Assembly (NCBI GenBank): GCA_014529385.2
Contig: CM043942.1
Location: forward strand, 30,654,969 to 30,718,968
DNA: 64,000 nt
From: Adiantum capillus-veneris
Lineage: Eukaryota > Streptophyta > Polypodiopsida > Polypodiales > Pteridaceae
Direction: 5' to 3'
Position 1 is the stretch's first letter; every line of letters begins with the position of its first letter. Positions 10,390 through 23,891 of the stretch are shown one piece after another. Position numbers and translations under genes: made by a program. The notes under the pieces were generated by a model. That model worked only from the letters and a program-made list of their open reading frames with translations. It was not told where the DNA came from and ran no database searches.

Positions 10390-12208
10390 ATGAAGGAACA
10401 AAGAGTGGAAGTTGAGAAAAATGAGCCAGTTAGGGGTGGAGTCTTTACCCATGAAGTCAGAATTTCAGCCTATGGATTCTTTACAAGGTCGCATGCCAGG
10501 GGTTCATCATGAACCATTGGTGTCTGTTACTCCTCAGGTTATGCCAGCAGTGGTCACTATAGCAGTGCAAGATGATGGGCTAAGGCAAGACATGAGGCAA
10601 GGGTAGATTTAATGAAGAATCTCAGCCTAAACATGCTTGGTCAAGTGAGAAATAATCGAGGTCGAGGGAGGTTTGAAAATCAGCCAAGAGGTGAAGAAAG
10701 GCCTAGGAATGGTGTTGGACAAAGCAATGGTAGGTACTGGAGGCAGACGCCTACATGTTATAATTGTGGAGAGTTGGGCCACATCATTCTGCAATGTGAT
10801 AAGCCACCAAGGATGGGTGGAGACATGTATCCATTGCCAAGACAGGTGCTAACTAGGTCAAATGATTATGGCATTGAAATTAAGGGAGATGAAGGAACCA
10901 GTGGATTAACCCAGGAGGAAAAGGGAAAGACAAAAGTGATCAGTGTAGTCACCTTGGAGAAGGCATCAAAGATAGAGGATACATTAGTGATGCCTATTGG
11001 GAAGAGGACCACAGAGGAAAGGAAGGAAGAAGTGCCCCAGGTCCTAGTAAGAAGAAGGGAAAGAGCCATGAAGGCGCGGATATCAAGGCCAAGAGAAAAA
11101 GGAGGGCTCGTCGCAAGTTTGATGTTTCAGAATTTCCACTAGGGGATGGGCAATTAAGCTATGACTTGAAGGAGGATCTGACAAGCAGGAAGGCAGATGT
11201 TACTTTTGGGCAGCTTATAGAGATGGTGCCTAAGCTAAAGCAACAGTGGAAGAGGATGGTTAACCCAATGGAGAAAGATCTAGAGAGAAGTTTAGTGAAG
11301 GTGTTGGCGATGGATGAGCTACCAGACATTTGTCCAATAGTAGATGTGTGGCATAAAAAGAAAAATTTGGGACAAGGTTATGTGGATGGCGGAGCCCAAA
11401 TATGTGTCATTACACACTCATGCGTTGAGAAGATGGGTCTTACAGTGTGACTGGGGTGTCAGGCTTCCAGATTAGATTGGCAAACCATCAAAAAGTAAAA
11501 TGTTTGGGTGTTGTAAAAAGCTTAGAAGTGGAGGCGTATGATGAAAAGGCAGTTGTTGATTTTCATGTGATGCCAGCAGGATTGGGAGCATATCCTATTA
11601 TACTGGGCAGAACATGGTTATGTGCAGTAGGAGCCGTTCAAGATTGGCGACGTGGTACGATTAGCCTCTATGGAAAGACAAGTGCAAAGAAGATTTATAA
11701 TATGGACACAAGGAAACGATTGGAGGAGCTTTATGAAGATGAAGATGAGTCTAGTGATGAAGACTATTCCACAGTGACTGATGAGGACAGTGATAGTACT
11801 ACCAACAGTGATGAGGATGCTGATGTTGCATTTCTTTTGATGGATAAAGAAATCCAGGAGTCTGGTTTAGTTGCATTTGCAAATGAAGTTGAGGATGGAA
11901 GTGAAGGGCCTTATGAAGTGATTGAAGGGCTGATGCAAACCAAGGTTGAATTGTCAAAGAAGCAGGAATTGATGACACAAATGATCAATGGAGACCTCTC
12001 AACTATGGAGAAGGAGATATATTTGTACATGCACATCTATGTTAAAGTATTTGATGCTTTTCTTGATGCAAGGTTGATATATGGAATCTCTACATGTTTT
12101 CCTTGGGAACCAGGTGGAAGCTTGATTAAGTTTTTAAGGCAGGGAATACCAAGTGTTTTTGTGTGGGATCCAGGCGGCGAGTCTCATATCTCTTGTTGTT
12201 GCTGCTGA
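10390..12208 (+). pseudogene. Ty3/gypsy gag zinc knuckle and protease relic
   Basis: Three frames broken by shifts. 10612-11142 contains a CCHC knuckle CYNCGELGHIILQC in an RG-rich context. 11166-11450 contains YVDGGAQICVI, an aspartic protease active-site form (D-G-G-A), then 11447-12208 continues the protease fold with GAYPIILGRTWL and an acidic D/E/S-rich tail. These features are typical of plant Ty3/gypsy Gag-protease. It is the likely continuation of the gag start at 450; the DNA transposon sits between. No reverse transcriptase or integrase follows; coding capacity fades at about 12.2 kb. Confidence 0.75.
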
Positions 12209-13379
12209 GCATGAATGCTCTAGCAGGCTAGGGGATGGGCAAATTATGTCAGGAGTTTTCTGGAGCAAGGGATTGCGCATATGTACATACTCATGCATGG
12301 TGCATCAAAAAAAGGATTGCCCATTTTCCAGAGCCAGGTGGTTACGTGGGGCCCACATGTGTACAGGTAGGGCAGGATGTACAGAGTGCATCGATTTTCA
12401 CTATTACCAGTACCAGTGTGTTTCTTCTACAATAATGAGGAGTTGGTAGCGCATAAAACTTCTCGAGGAAGCTATCCGCGGGCCGACGACATGAGGTAAG
12501 CAGGTGCGTCAGATGGCATCTAGTGGCGTCAGGAGGTCGAATGGGGTATTTGCACGTGGAGAAGTACGGACACAACGTGGATGTTTTCTTGTGATAATTA
12601 TGCAAATCATGAGGACCATCTTTTGGGACCACTTCACGTGGTGGCGGGAGGTATTATTGAAAAAAGTCGAGTGCCAGGTGTGTGTATGGATGCAAGCAGT
12701 GTGACAACTATGCACTGCGAGGTCAGTTTTTGGCCTGTTCGGGGTCCGTTTGAGGTCATCTAAAAAGCCAAGGGTGCCCAAATAATAAAGCTAAGTGTGG
12801 GAACTGAAAAAACTGAGAGAATACCAGAAAAAACGTGGAGAAGAGAGGAGGAAAATCCGCAATTGTGTTTTTGGGGTTTTTGGAGCCTCTTTTGGCCGTA
12901 AACTGCTCATCCGAGGATTTGAGCAGTTTGACATTGTAGACTGGGGTTTTGGGCCGTTCCGGACGCGATGGCGCTGTCCATTTTGCCAAATTCCTCCCTC
13001 TTTTTTTTCTATTTTTGTTGTGTAAGTTTCTCCTAGGAGCGAAGTTTCTGCTCCAGTTTGTGATTGTATCTGGCTTATTTTACCCATATTGTGTGAGCTA
13101 TTTGCCCCATTGGTGTTGGCCCAAGCTCATTTGTATCTAAACATAAAAAATTATCCTCTTTTGAGCTGAGTTTTTTGGGTGTGTGTGTGTGTGTATCTTT
13201 GTGTGCGGAGTGGGTAAACGGATAGTCTCTCTCCTCTCACTCCATAGGTGTTCCCTGTCTCGGCCAGGTGTGTTGTGTAAGTCGAGTGGTGCCCCATAGT
13301 GTGTGTGTGTGTGTGTGTGTGTATATCCTTCCAAGAGTATGTGTCCGGTCATTATAAATTCGTTCTGTGTGTTTCCATC
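12209..13379. other. non-coding, possible LTR or 3' remnant of gypsy element, with (GT)n tracts
   Basis: No supported gene. Moderately GC-rich stretches lie around 12480-12760 and 12900-13000, and GT microsatellites at about 13177-13195 and 13301-13322. It follows the gypsy protease relic and could be its LTR, but matching LTR ends were not found. Confidence 0.35.
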
Positions 13380-15395
13380 CGCTCACAATGGCTTGGCATC
13401 ATTGTATAGTGACCAAGAAGGATGACTACTGCTAGAGATTTAGGGATACCTATTTTTCAATGTCCTTGTTTCAGAGGTTTACTTTGAGGGACCAGATTGA
13501 GCAATTTTGTTGTTGTTTGCCAAAAATGATTCAACGATATCATGTGATCAAACGTTTGACTCGATTTAGAGATTTATGGGACATACCAAAGCAAGGTTTT
13601 GGAATGCATGCCAGCTCAATGACTGATCCTACGAATTTCAAAGAAGTAAGGAAATCAGATGATAGTGCATTTGGAGGTTTCCACGAACCAAGGGAACCAT
13701 ATGCAAGTTCATCAAAGGATTCTTGAGAAGAAAGGAAATCAAATGATATTGCATTTGAGGGTTCTTACAAAGCAAGAGAATCGGCAGATGGTTCATTGAA
13801 AGCCAGTAGGGCTATCAACATGTCACATGGCACAAAAAAAGAATAGAAAGGTAAGCTAGGTCCATCGGATAATTTGGTCGGTACTTTTAGGTCCTCGATG
13901 CAAAGTGGATGGAGGAGGAGAACATCCCAAATTATATTTAGAGAGAGCTACACCTTGAAGCTTTTGGATTATTAGCAATGTCTATGCTGAACAACAATCT
14001 CATCAATATACAATCCAAAGAAAGTCAATGAAAATGGGCATCCATGCTTCACCCCATCGAGCCTCCCTCTCGGCCATTCCCTTGCGGCATTGAGTGCTCC
14101 TATTGTTGTGCATCGTCCACTCTGTTAGCTGTATTTTCAGCCTTGTTTCTTGCGATAGATTTGTTGCATTTTGAATGTCAAATTTGCATATATTTGTAGC
14201 CAGCATTGTGTCCTTCATTCCTCTCACATTTGAAGCACAAATCAGCCCTAGATCTAGTGCTTCGTGGCCATTAAATATTCCATATCAAGGCGGATCATCA
14301 AATCAGCCCTGGAGGTGCTTCATTTTGAAGAGTTACTACAACAACATTCCCCATTGAGTCTGTAGAGTTTGCATCTGAGGTATTGCAATGTTTACATTCC
14401 ATTTACGCAATCAAAAGAAAATACTAGAGATCAATCCAACTCAGTGTCGGGGTTTCTTATTTTGTTGTGCTTTCATATGGGAGATCAATCATTTTTTCAA
14501 TCATCATTTGCGTTTTCAGCCCTCTTTCCCATGGAAATTTTGTTGTGTTTTGCGTGTCAAATCTACATTTTTTGCAGCCAACATTTGGACCTTCATTCCT
14601 CTCACATTGGGAGCACAAATCAGCCCTCAATCTACCCCTTGGTGGTTGTCAACAATCCCACATCAAGATGGATTGAAAGATGCTTTAAATGAGTCCCGGA
14701 GGTGCTTCATTTTGAAGATTTACCGTTGTGACATTTCCTTTTGAGTCAATAGAGTCTGCATTTTGAGGTATTGCATTCTATAATTCAATTTACACAATCA
14801 AAACCAATTACTACATGGTGGTATACTATATTGCTGCATAGAGAAGCACTTAAGAAGTGGAGAATTTTCACTTCAACCTGGATAACACAAGAGTATGAAG
14901 AAGATGTCATCACGGCTTAACATCATTGTAGAATGACTAAGAAAGACACATTGGATGATACTGTCAAAGTGCGTATTTGAGGTATTGTATTGTGTACATT
15001 CAATTTTTGCAATCAAAAGAAAATACTAGAGATTAATCAAACCGAAGCTCGAGGATTCTTGTTTTGTTGTGCTTTCATATGGGAGATCGAGGGGAGATCA
15101 ATCATTTGCTCTGTTATTGCTTGCATTTTCAGCCCTCTTTTTTGCGAGATATTTGTTGTATTTTTCATATGAAATCTATGTTTTTGCAATCAACTTTCAA
15201 CCCTTCATCCTCTCATATTGAGAGTGCAAATCAGCCCCAGATCTACCCCTTGGTGACTATCAGTGATCCCACATGAAGACGGATCAATAGGTGCATCGAA
15301 TCAGCCCCAGAGGTGCCTCATTTTGAAGAGTTATCATGGCAACATGTCCACTTGAGTTAGTAGAGTGTGCATTTGAGGTATTGCATTGTGAACAT
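13380..15395. repeat. degenerate gag-like tandem repeats
   Basis: Related blocks begin with a motif like GAGGTATTGCA at 14377, 14765, 14978 and 15372, giving spacings of 388, 213 and 394 bp. Each is followed by an A-rich CAATCAAAA stretch, and a motif like GAGCACAAATCAGCCC recurs near 14230, 14605 and 15215. 13460-13726 reads LFQRFTLRDQIEQFCCCLP, resembling a retrotransposon Gag segment. The series continues at 31545 beyond the copia insertion. It is probably a decayed non-autonomous retroelement. Confidence 0.55.
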
Positions 15396-17110
<1,715 letters not shown>

Positions 17111-17112
17111 AC

Positions 17113-17124
17113 TGGTATCAGAGC
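17113..17124 (+). other. copia primer binding site
   Basis: TGGTATCAGAGC begins two bases after the 5' LTR and matches the 3' end of plant initiator methionine tRNA, the usual copia primer. Confidence 0.9.
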
Positions 17125-18152
17125 AGGGTTTGTGCTTGCCGTTTTCGCATCCGTGCGCGGGCACTTTCAAAAGTGCAAACAGGTTTTCGATTTCATCATC
17201 GGCAAATTCAGCGTTCCGAGAGCGTTTCCATTAGGTGTCCTTGGGTTTTATCCCCCTTTCGAAGCTGTTCGTGCAGTCGAAAGCTTCATGCGAGCTACGC
17301 TTCAGAAGTTGTATTTTTCAACTCCACTTTTGCTACAGGTACAGGTATAGGACACAGGTGCAAGTTGTTTAGAGACTATTTTGGGATTGTATATAGCCGT
17401 TTTATGGCTATTATGTGCTATTGAGACGATGTTTATGGGCTAATTAGGAGCACTTTTCGGCATCGACATTGTCCCGAGTTTTTCAGGCATCCATCTCCTC
17501 ACAAGTTCTTGCATACATACAGGACATCAAGGTTTCTTACAGGTTGTAGTGTTTAGCATCATCACAGATTTCAGTGGGAGTACTTGATGCGGATACGCAT
17601 TGTTTTGGCACTTTTGATAGTGCTTGAGCTCTTTTGAGAGCGGTTTTACTCCCCACATGGATTTTTTTACTACTTGCACATTTTGTTTGGCGCCTGTTTG
17701 AGCGCGTATACTGCACCTTGTAGTATTGTTGACAGTGGATGTACGTTGAGTTGCGGAAACTGCCATATGTACCTTTTGTGGAGCCAATTTGGCTTGTTTC
17801 TGGCAGTCCCGACCGTTTTTGAGACTCGATTCGGGGGCCCTTTCTGAGACTGGGCTGGTTTCTTGTCTACATAACCTTTTGTGAGGGTCGATAACGTGAG
17901 GTTTTGTTGAGCTGGGGATTCTCAAATGTTGAGATCCTTTCGGTGATACAAGTTGCTGGAGTACCCCTTTTTCGTGGCCTCGCCATAGGACATGTATAGA
18001 GAGGGCTAGGTGCATTTGACGCCGTGTTGGCAGTCTTGGGTCAGCTTTTGACTTTTTTATGCACAGTTAGTGGTTGATGCGTCTGCCTTATGCTTTGAGA
18101 GCATTACTTTTGATGCATTACTGATCTCTTGTGACAGTTTTAGATTGAGATT
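17125..18152 (+). other. copia untranslated leader
   Basis: About 1 kb between the primer site and the gag frame, with no supported gene. This is typical of a retrotransposon leader. Confidence 0.6.
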
Positions 18153-20534
18153 TTGTCAGTTTTTTTAGGAAAACTCTATCGAATTTTTCCCAGAATTACC
18201 AGTGTTTATCGCCATATTATCTTTAGCTTGCAGCCATGTCATCTAGTGGGTGGTGAAAAGAATATTTACAATATCCAGAAATTTAATGGGACGAATTTTG
18301 CTATATGGAAAGAGCAGATTCAAGATATTCTTATACAAAAAGGCCAGTTGGATCCTATCACGGAGCACCCAGAGGGTGAGTATACAGATGTTGAGTGGGA
18401 GAAACTTGATGCTAAGGCCAAATCTACCCTCTGCTTGCATTTGGCCGAATCTATGTACTTTACTATAGTTGGAGAAGGGACTGGTAGAGATGTATGTGAT
18501 AAGTTGTGTTCCAGTTATGAGAACAAAAGTGCCACTAGTAAGGTTTTCTTGATAAAGAAGCTGTTTGAGCTTTGTATGAAGGAAGAAGGCACTATTTCTA
18601 CTCACATTAATGAGTTCAATATCATTTTCACTCAGTTGACCACTCAAGGTTTGGTCTTCAATGAGGAAATCAAATGTATCTTCTTGCTATGCAGTTTACC
18701 CTCGTCTTGGGATACGTTCTGTACTGCGATTAGCAACTCAACACCTGGTACCGGTCTAGTGTCCAATGACGTCCTTGGGAGTTTGTTTACCGAGGAGATC
18801 TGCAGGAAATCTCTCGAAGGCAAGAAGGATGGTGATGTGTATGTTGCTAGTGATAGATAGAGGGGTCACACTCAAAGTAATGCCAAAAGCAAGGAATGTG
18901 GAGCCTCACGCAGTACGTCTCGGGGTTCTGTGTGTAATGTCGAGTGCTATCACTGCCATAAAAAAGGGCATGTGAAGAAGGATTGCAGGAAATGGCAGCA
19001 AAACAAGAAGGATAAACAATTCGGTGAAACTTCTAAGTTTGATGATTCAAACAAGGACAAAGAAAAGTTAGAGGAGATCAATGTGCTAGAGTCTTCAAAT
19101 TCTCCTATTGTAGAGACTCTTCCAGCGGTTGTTATGCCACTTACCTCTGACGTATTGGTCTTCACAGCAGATCTACCTGTCGAGGCTCTTGTTGCAGAAG
19201 ATGCACAGTATGCACAAGATTGGATAGTAGATTTTGGAGCGAGTTTCCATGTGACACCACATAGAGAGTGGTTCTCTACTTAGTCTCACTCTTGTGGAAA
19301 AGTGAGACTTGGTGATGCGTATGGACTAGACATTGAGGGTGTCGGAAACGTCAAATTGCATCTAAGGAATGGCACGCACTTTACTTTATGTAATGTCAGA
19401 CATGTGCCCAAGTTGACTAAAAGCTTGATTTCTATTGGTCAGCTTGATGATTTGGGCTACAACACCACATTTGGCAATGGTTTGTGGATAGTACAAAAAG
19501 GTAATCTTGTTGTACTCAGAGGTCAGAAGCATGGTACCTTGTATTCCATGCATGTGTTAGATGTTGGTCATGATTACATATCTATAGCCGAGCTACCGTC
19601 TATTAAGTTATGGCATTGCCGGTTAGGTCATATTAGCCAAAAAGGAATGAGAACTCTGACTCATTTTGGCTACTTACATGTCTTGTCTTATGTTGACTTT
19701 CCTGTTTGTGAACACTGTATCTATGGCAAAAAGACTAGGTCCGTGCACTTACCATTGGGTCAAAAGTGAGTTGAACCTCTAGATTTAGTACATAGTGACG
19801 TTTGTGGTTCCATGTCAACCAAATCTCTAGGGGTGCCCAGCTATTTCGTGACATTCATAAATGACTCTACTCAAAAGGTGTGGGCATATCCTTTGAAACA
19901 TAAGGATCAAGTTCTTCCTGTGTTCCAAAAATTCTTAGCACCTGTTGAGAATAAGTCTGGCAAGAAACTCAAGAGGTTGCGGACTGATAATGGTGGAGAG
20001 TATGTCTCCAAGGAATTTGACAATTTTTGTGCTAAAAGGGGGATTAAAAGTCAATTTATTGCACCATACACATTAGCTCAAAATGGAGTTGCTGAGCGCA
20101 TGAATCGTCCAATTCAGGAAAGAGTCACAGTCATGCTTTCTAGGGTAAATCTCACACAAGGCTTTTGGGCAGAAGCCGTCCTGACCACAGTGCACATTAT
20201 AAATCATTTGCCTAGTACACCATTGAATTATGATATTCCAGAAGAGTTATGGTCTAAACGTAAGCCCCACTATTACCATCTACGTGTTTTTGGTTGTGAA
20301 GCTTATGCTCATGTGCCTAAACAACTTCGATGGAAGTTAGAGCCAAAGTTACACAAATGTATTTTCATTGGATATGGTGCAGATGGAGAGATGGAATATC
20401 GTCTCTGGCACCCAGAATCTCGTCGAGTCATCCGAAGTTCAGATGTGATGTTCAATGAGTCGAAGATGCATAAACAACCTATCAAGGAAATAGAAGGAGC
20501 GAAGAGGATCACTGCTTGTACACAAGAAAGCTAG
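18153..20534 (+). pseudogene. copia gag-protease-integrase polyprotein (broken)
   Basis: 18153-18860: Gag with KFNGTNFAIWKEQIQ and a UBN2-like body; the likely original ATG near 18237 is out of frame. 18930-19283: CCHC knuckle CYHCHKKGHVKKDC, then the protease site IVDFGASFHVTP where the usual D-S-G-A reads D-F-G-A. 19302-19769: pre-integrase zinc region LWHCRLGH ... CEHC. 19812-20534: integrase core with FINDS, LRTDNGGEY and NGVAERMN (D, D, E). Stops or shifts separate the blocks near 18860, 19280 and 19767. At about 20510 the integrase C-terminus jumps directly into late reverse transcriptase, so a large deletion removed the catalytic palm start. Confidence 0.85.
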
Positions 20535-21041
20535 ATGATGGCTCCATGATCATTCTAGTTTTGTATGTTGATGACATGCTTATAGCTGGGAAATCCATTG
20601 CGAAAATTGCCAACTTGAAGAAAGAACTTAGCAATAATTTTGCAATGAAAGATTTGGGAGATGCTACACACTTTCTTGGCATGCGAATCAAAAGAGATCG
20701 CAAACGTCGTATTCTTGAGTTATCTCATGAAACATACATTGAGAAAGTTTTGCAGCGTTTCAATATGCAGGGGGGGGAAAGCATTGAGTACCCCAATGCA
20801 GGCATTCTTGAAACTCAGCAAGGAAGATGCACCCAAATCTGATGCTGAGCGAGCTGAAATGGCTAAGGTACCATATTCTTCGGTAGTGGGCAATTTCATG
20901 TATGCTATGGTGGCCACAAGACCAGACATTGTTTTTGCAGTGGGAGTGGTGAACCGATATATGGAAAATCCTGGCAGCAAGCATTGGGAAGTAGTGAAGC
21001 ACATTCTTAGGTACCTCAAAGGTACGGTCGGCAGGTCATTA
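20516..21041 (+). pseudogene. copia reverse transcriptase C-terminal fragment
   Basis: LVLYVDDMLIAGK carries the YVDD catalytic pair, followed by FAMKDLGDATHFLGM and YSSVVGNFMYAMVATRPDI, typical copia motifs. A frameshift near 20815 separates the two halves. The frame runs into the DNA transposon at 21042 and resumes at 30711 as RNase H. Confidence 0.85.
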
Positions 21042-21065
21042 CGGCCAAAAACGACTCAAAAAGGG
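21042..21065. repeat. terminal inverted repeat, gene D end
   Basis: Starts CGGCCAAAAACGACTC and ends AAAAAGGG; TA precedes it. It pairs with 30687-30710. Confidence 0.9.
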
Positions 21066-21407
21066 ATGTGTAGGGAATTGGTTAAATTACTAATTAGCAG
21101 AGCTATTTGTGGTCAAAATGGCTCCAAATTTTCCCGTTTTGGTCATTTAAAGCATATCTATACAATCTAAAGCGTATCTAGGTACATATCTCTAAATATT
21201 CAAAAAGATATCGTTTTCTTCACATTCCTTTGTGGCTCACCTCGAAATTTGTTTTCATTTACTTCACTTGGCGGCAAATAGTTGTTTCCACTTTTGAATC
21301 TCTCTTTTTTCTCTCACCTTTCGCGAGCTTTATCTCTTCTTCTCTGATGCACCTTGTTCTGTTGCTACGTTATTTCCATTATACTTTCTGCTCCTTCATT
21401 ACTTACA

Positions 21408-23796
21408 ATGACTAATACATCTTTCATTAATGATAACCGCAAGTTTCACTTGAACATTAAGCTAAGCCAGGAATATGCTACTACGCGGAGTGTCTATCAA
21501 AGACCAGTTACAACTGCAAATGAAGCACAACAACTTCGCAACGAGGGAAAGAAACACATTGATATTTGGACAGATGGGAGCTTGTATCCACCAGATCCTA
21601 GCACTGGAAGGTATCCATCTTTTCACACACCTCATGATTTGATGAGATTTGTTGGTGATGGGGTTGATGGCTTACCAGGATATAGTTCTAGGTTATCTCA
21701 TTTACACATTGATCATACACATTACATTCAATATCTCAAAACTGTTTTGTCTTCAAATGCAACAAGAATTTTAAAACTTGAAAACCAAATAGCATCTCTA
21801 AAACAAGAAAATCACCAACTTCGGACTTTTAAAAAAACTCCAATAGGATTAAGAGCACGAGTAAAACGAATGAGAGATGTAGTAAACTTAACAGAAGGTT
21901 CTGGACAAAGAAAAAAAAGATTAAAGATTACTAGAGAACATGTGACTAGTCTTTTAGGATTTGATATGTCCAATGGTCAAGAAAGGGTGAGAATTTTGAA
22001 TGAGGCAATGAACAAAAATGATATTCTTAAACTTTTGAAACTTCCTGAAAATCATTGGTATTTCAAAGTTTACTGAAAGATATGGGTTTACTGGTCCAAC
22101 CTTCTCAAATGCAAGAAGTTTGTGACACAGTGGGGGTGAGTAGAAGGGGTTGCAAGGCTATCTCTAAAACCTGGTTTCAGGTTTTAAAGTATTACAAGAT
22201 TAAAGCTTTTGGGTTTCCTAGGCCTCATAATGTTGGGAAAGTTAGGACTCTATTAAACGAAGAAATACCCGAACATTTTGGAGAGTACTATCATATAGAA
22301 GGAACGATGCCATATGAAAAACAGAAAAAAAAATCTTCTTTTGAGTATAATGTTTTTAATAATATTTGGATGAGTATAAAAAATGTTCAATCTGCTATGG
22401 TGAGATACTATAATATGCAAGAAGTAGATTGTGAAGGAAAACTTATATTTGTTCTGAAATTGGATGAAGCTCAAATTCAAAAATATCAAAAAATGGAAAG
22501 AGTATCCATATCCCTTATGAATAGAGCATTGGACTATAGCCAGGGTAAGCTTGATTCCCCATACCACAAAACTCAATCAGAAATGGAACTTTGGTGGATC
22601 GGAGCAGCTCAAATACCATTAGAAAATCACGATACATTGAAATGGCTATTTTTGCAGACCCATATCCCTTCTATTATACAGGACCAAAATGCAGGTGAAA
22701 AACTCTGTGTAGATGGCATGGGTGACTTTTTTGTAGAATGGCACTTGAGTGCCGACCTAAAAGCATTAAAGTGAATGTTTGGTGTATGTGGAGGTGCCAA
22801 TACCAAGTATCCATGTCTATATTGCATGGCAAGCACTGGAACAAAAGGATGGCTTGCAGAACACGAGGTTGGAAAAGCACCATCGAGGAATAGTGTTAAC
22901 GTCATCGACTACCCATCGTCTTCTATGATTTGGGATCCAATTCTAACAATAGATTTAAAAAATGTACATATATGCACAATGCATGCAGAGATTAGAATCT
23001 TGGACAAATTGCTTCGACTCCATCTTGACTATGCATATTCTATTAAGCCAACTAAACTTGCAGACGAGTGCATAGAAAAATGTGAGGCTTTGCTCTCTCA
23101 AATGGGTTTTCATGGTGGTCAAGTGCATCTAAAAAAAGATCCCACTCTTTCAAAAGGAACCGGTGATGTTTTGCAAGATGTTTCAATGGGTGGAGCAAAA
23201 GCCAGAAGATTTTTGAGTAACCATGATAACAAACAAGTTGATGCTATGTGGAACTGCTGGAAGGATCTTTCTGTTATAACAACCAATGTCAAAAGTAGAC
23301 CAGATGTAGCCAACAAACGCATGGAAGTGTGGAAGAACTCGACAATTTTTTGAAAGTTTTGAGACAACAAGTTAGCTCTGCTACTTATGCAGATGAATTT
23401 AAAAAGACAATATAGCTTTTAATAATTGCTATTACAAATGCTTGGGGAGCAAAAGACATCACATATTACTTGGTGAGTATTCAATTACTTTCTAAAGTCT
23501 GGATAGTATTTTACTTTGCATCCTATTGAGTTCAACTAGCTTTTTTTTTATTTTTAGCATATTCGTACATGTACCTGCATGGACCATATTTTGCAAAACA
23601 AGGACCCCTTGCAACATGGAATACTCAGGGAATGGAAAAATCTCACTATCAAGCAAGGACTTCTTTTTTCAAATGTACGAGAAAGGGAGGTGGACAAAGA
23701 AGGAGCAATGCACTAAAGGAATTATTCAATTGGTTCTAAAGGAGGCAATTACAACGTATGAGATCAAACAACCATGCTGCTCAACCACAGATCTGA
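21408..23796 (+). pseudogene. transposon gene D: putative transposase (right copy, broken)
   Basis: The start is MTNTSFINDN at 21408. Colinear with the left-copy gene: exon 1 to 23472, an 85-nt intron (donor GTGAGT), last exon 23558-23796. Lesions against the left copy: a 13-bp deletion near 22052, a TGC to TGA nonsense codon at 22772-22774 just before the CLYC zinc pair, a 1-bp loss near 23337, and an extra 5 bp at the start of the last exon that disrupts the H-x4-H segment and frame. The first candidate Asp (FVLKLDEAQ) and second (SADLKALK) are retained. The lesions do not overlap those of the left copy. Confidence 0.7.
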
Positions 23797-23891
23797 GATC
23801 AATGCTTCACTTTGAAACTTTGTATTGAATCTTTCTAAAGAGATCCAAATTCAAAAAAGATATTTTGGTGCAAAAAAATATCAAATTTACA

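Noticed and set aside
13380-15395. CRISPR-like or satellite array
   Set aside because: Units are degenerate, unequal in length and contain Gag-like reading; best explained as retroelement remnants.
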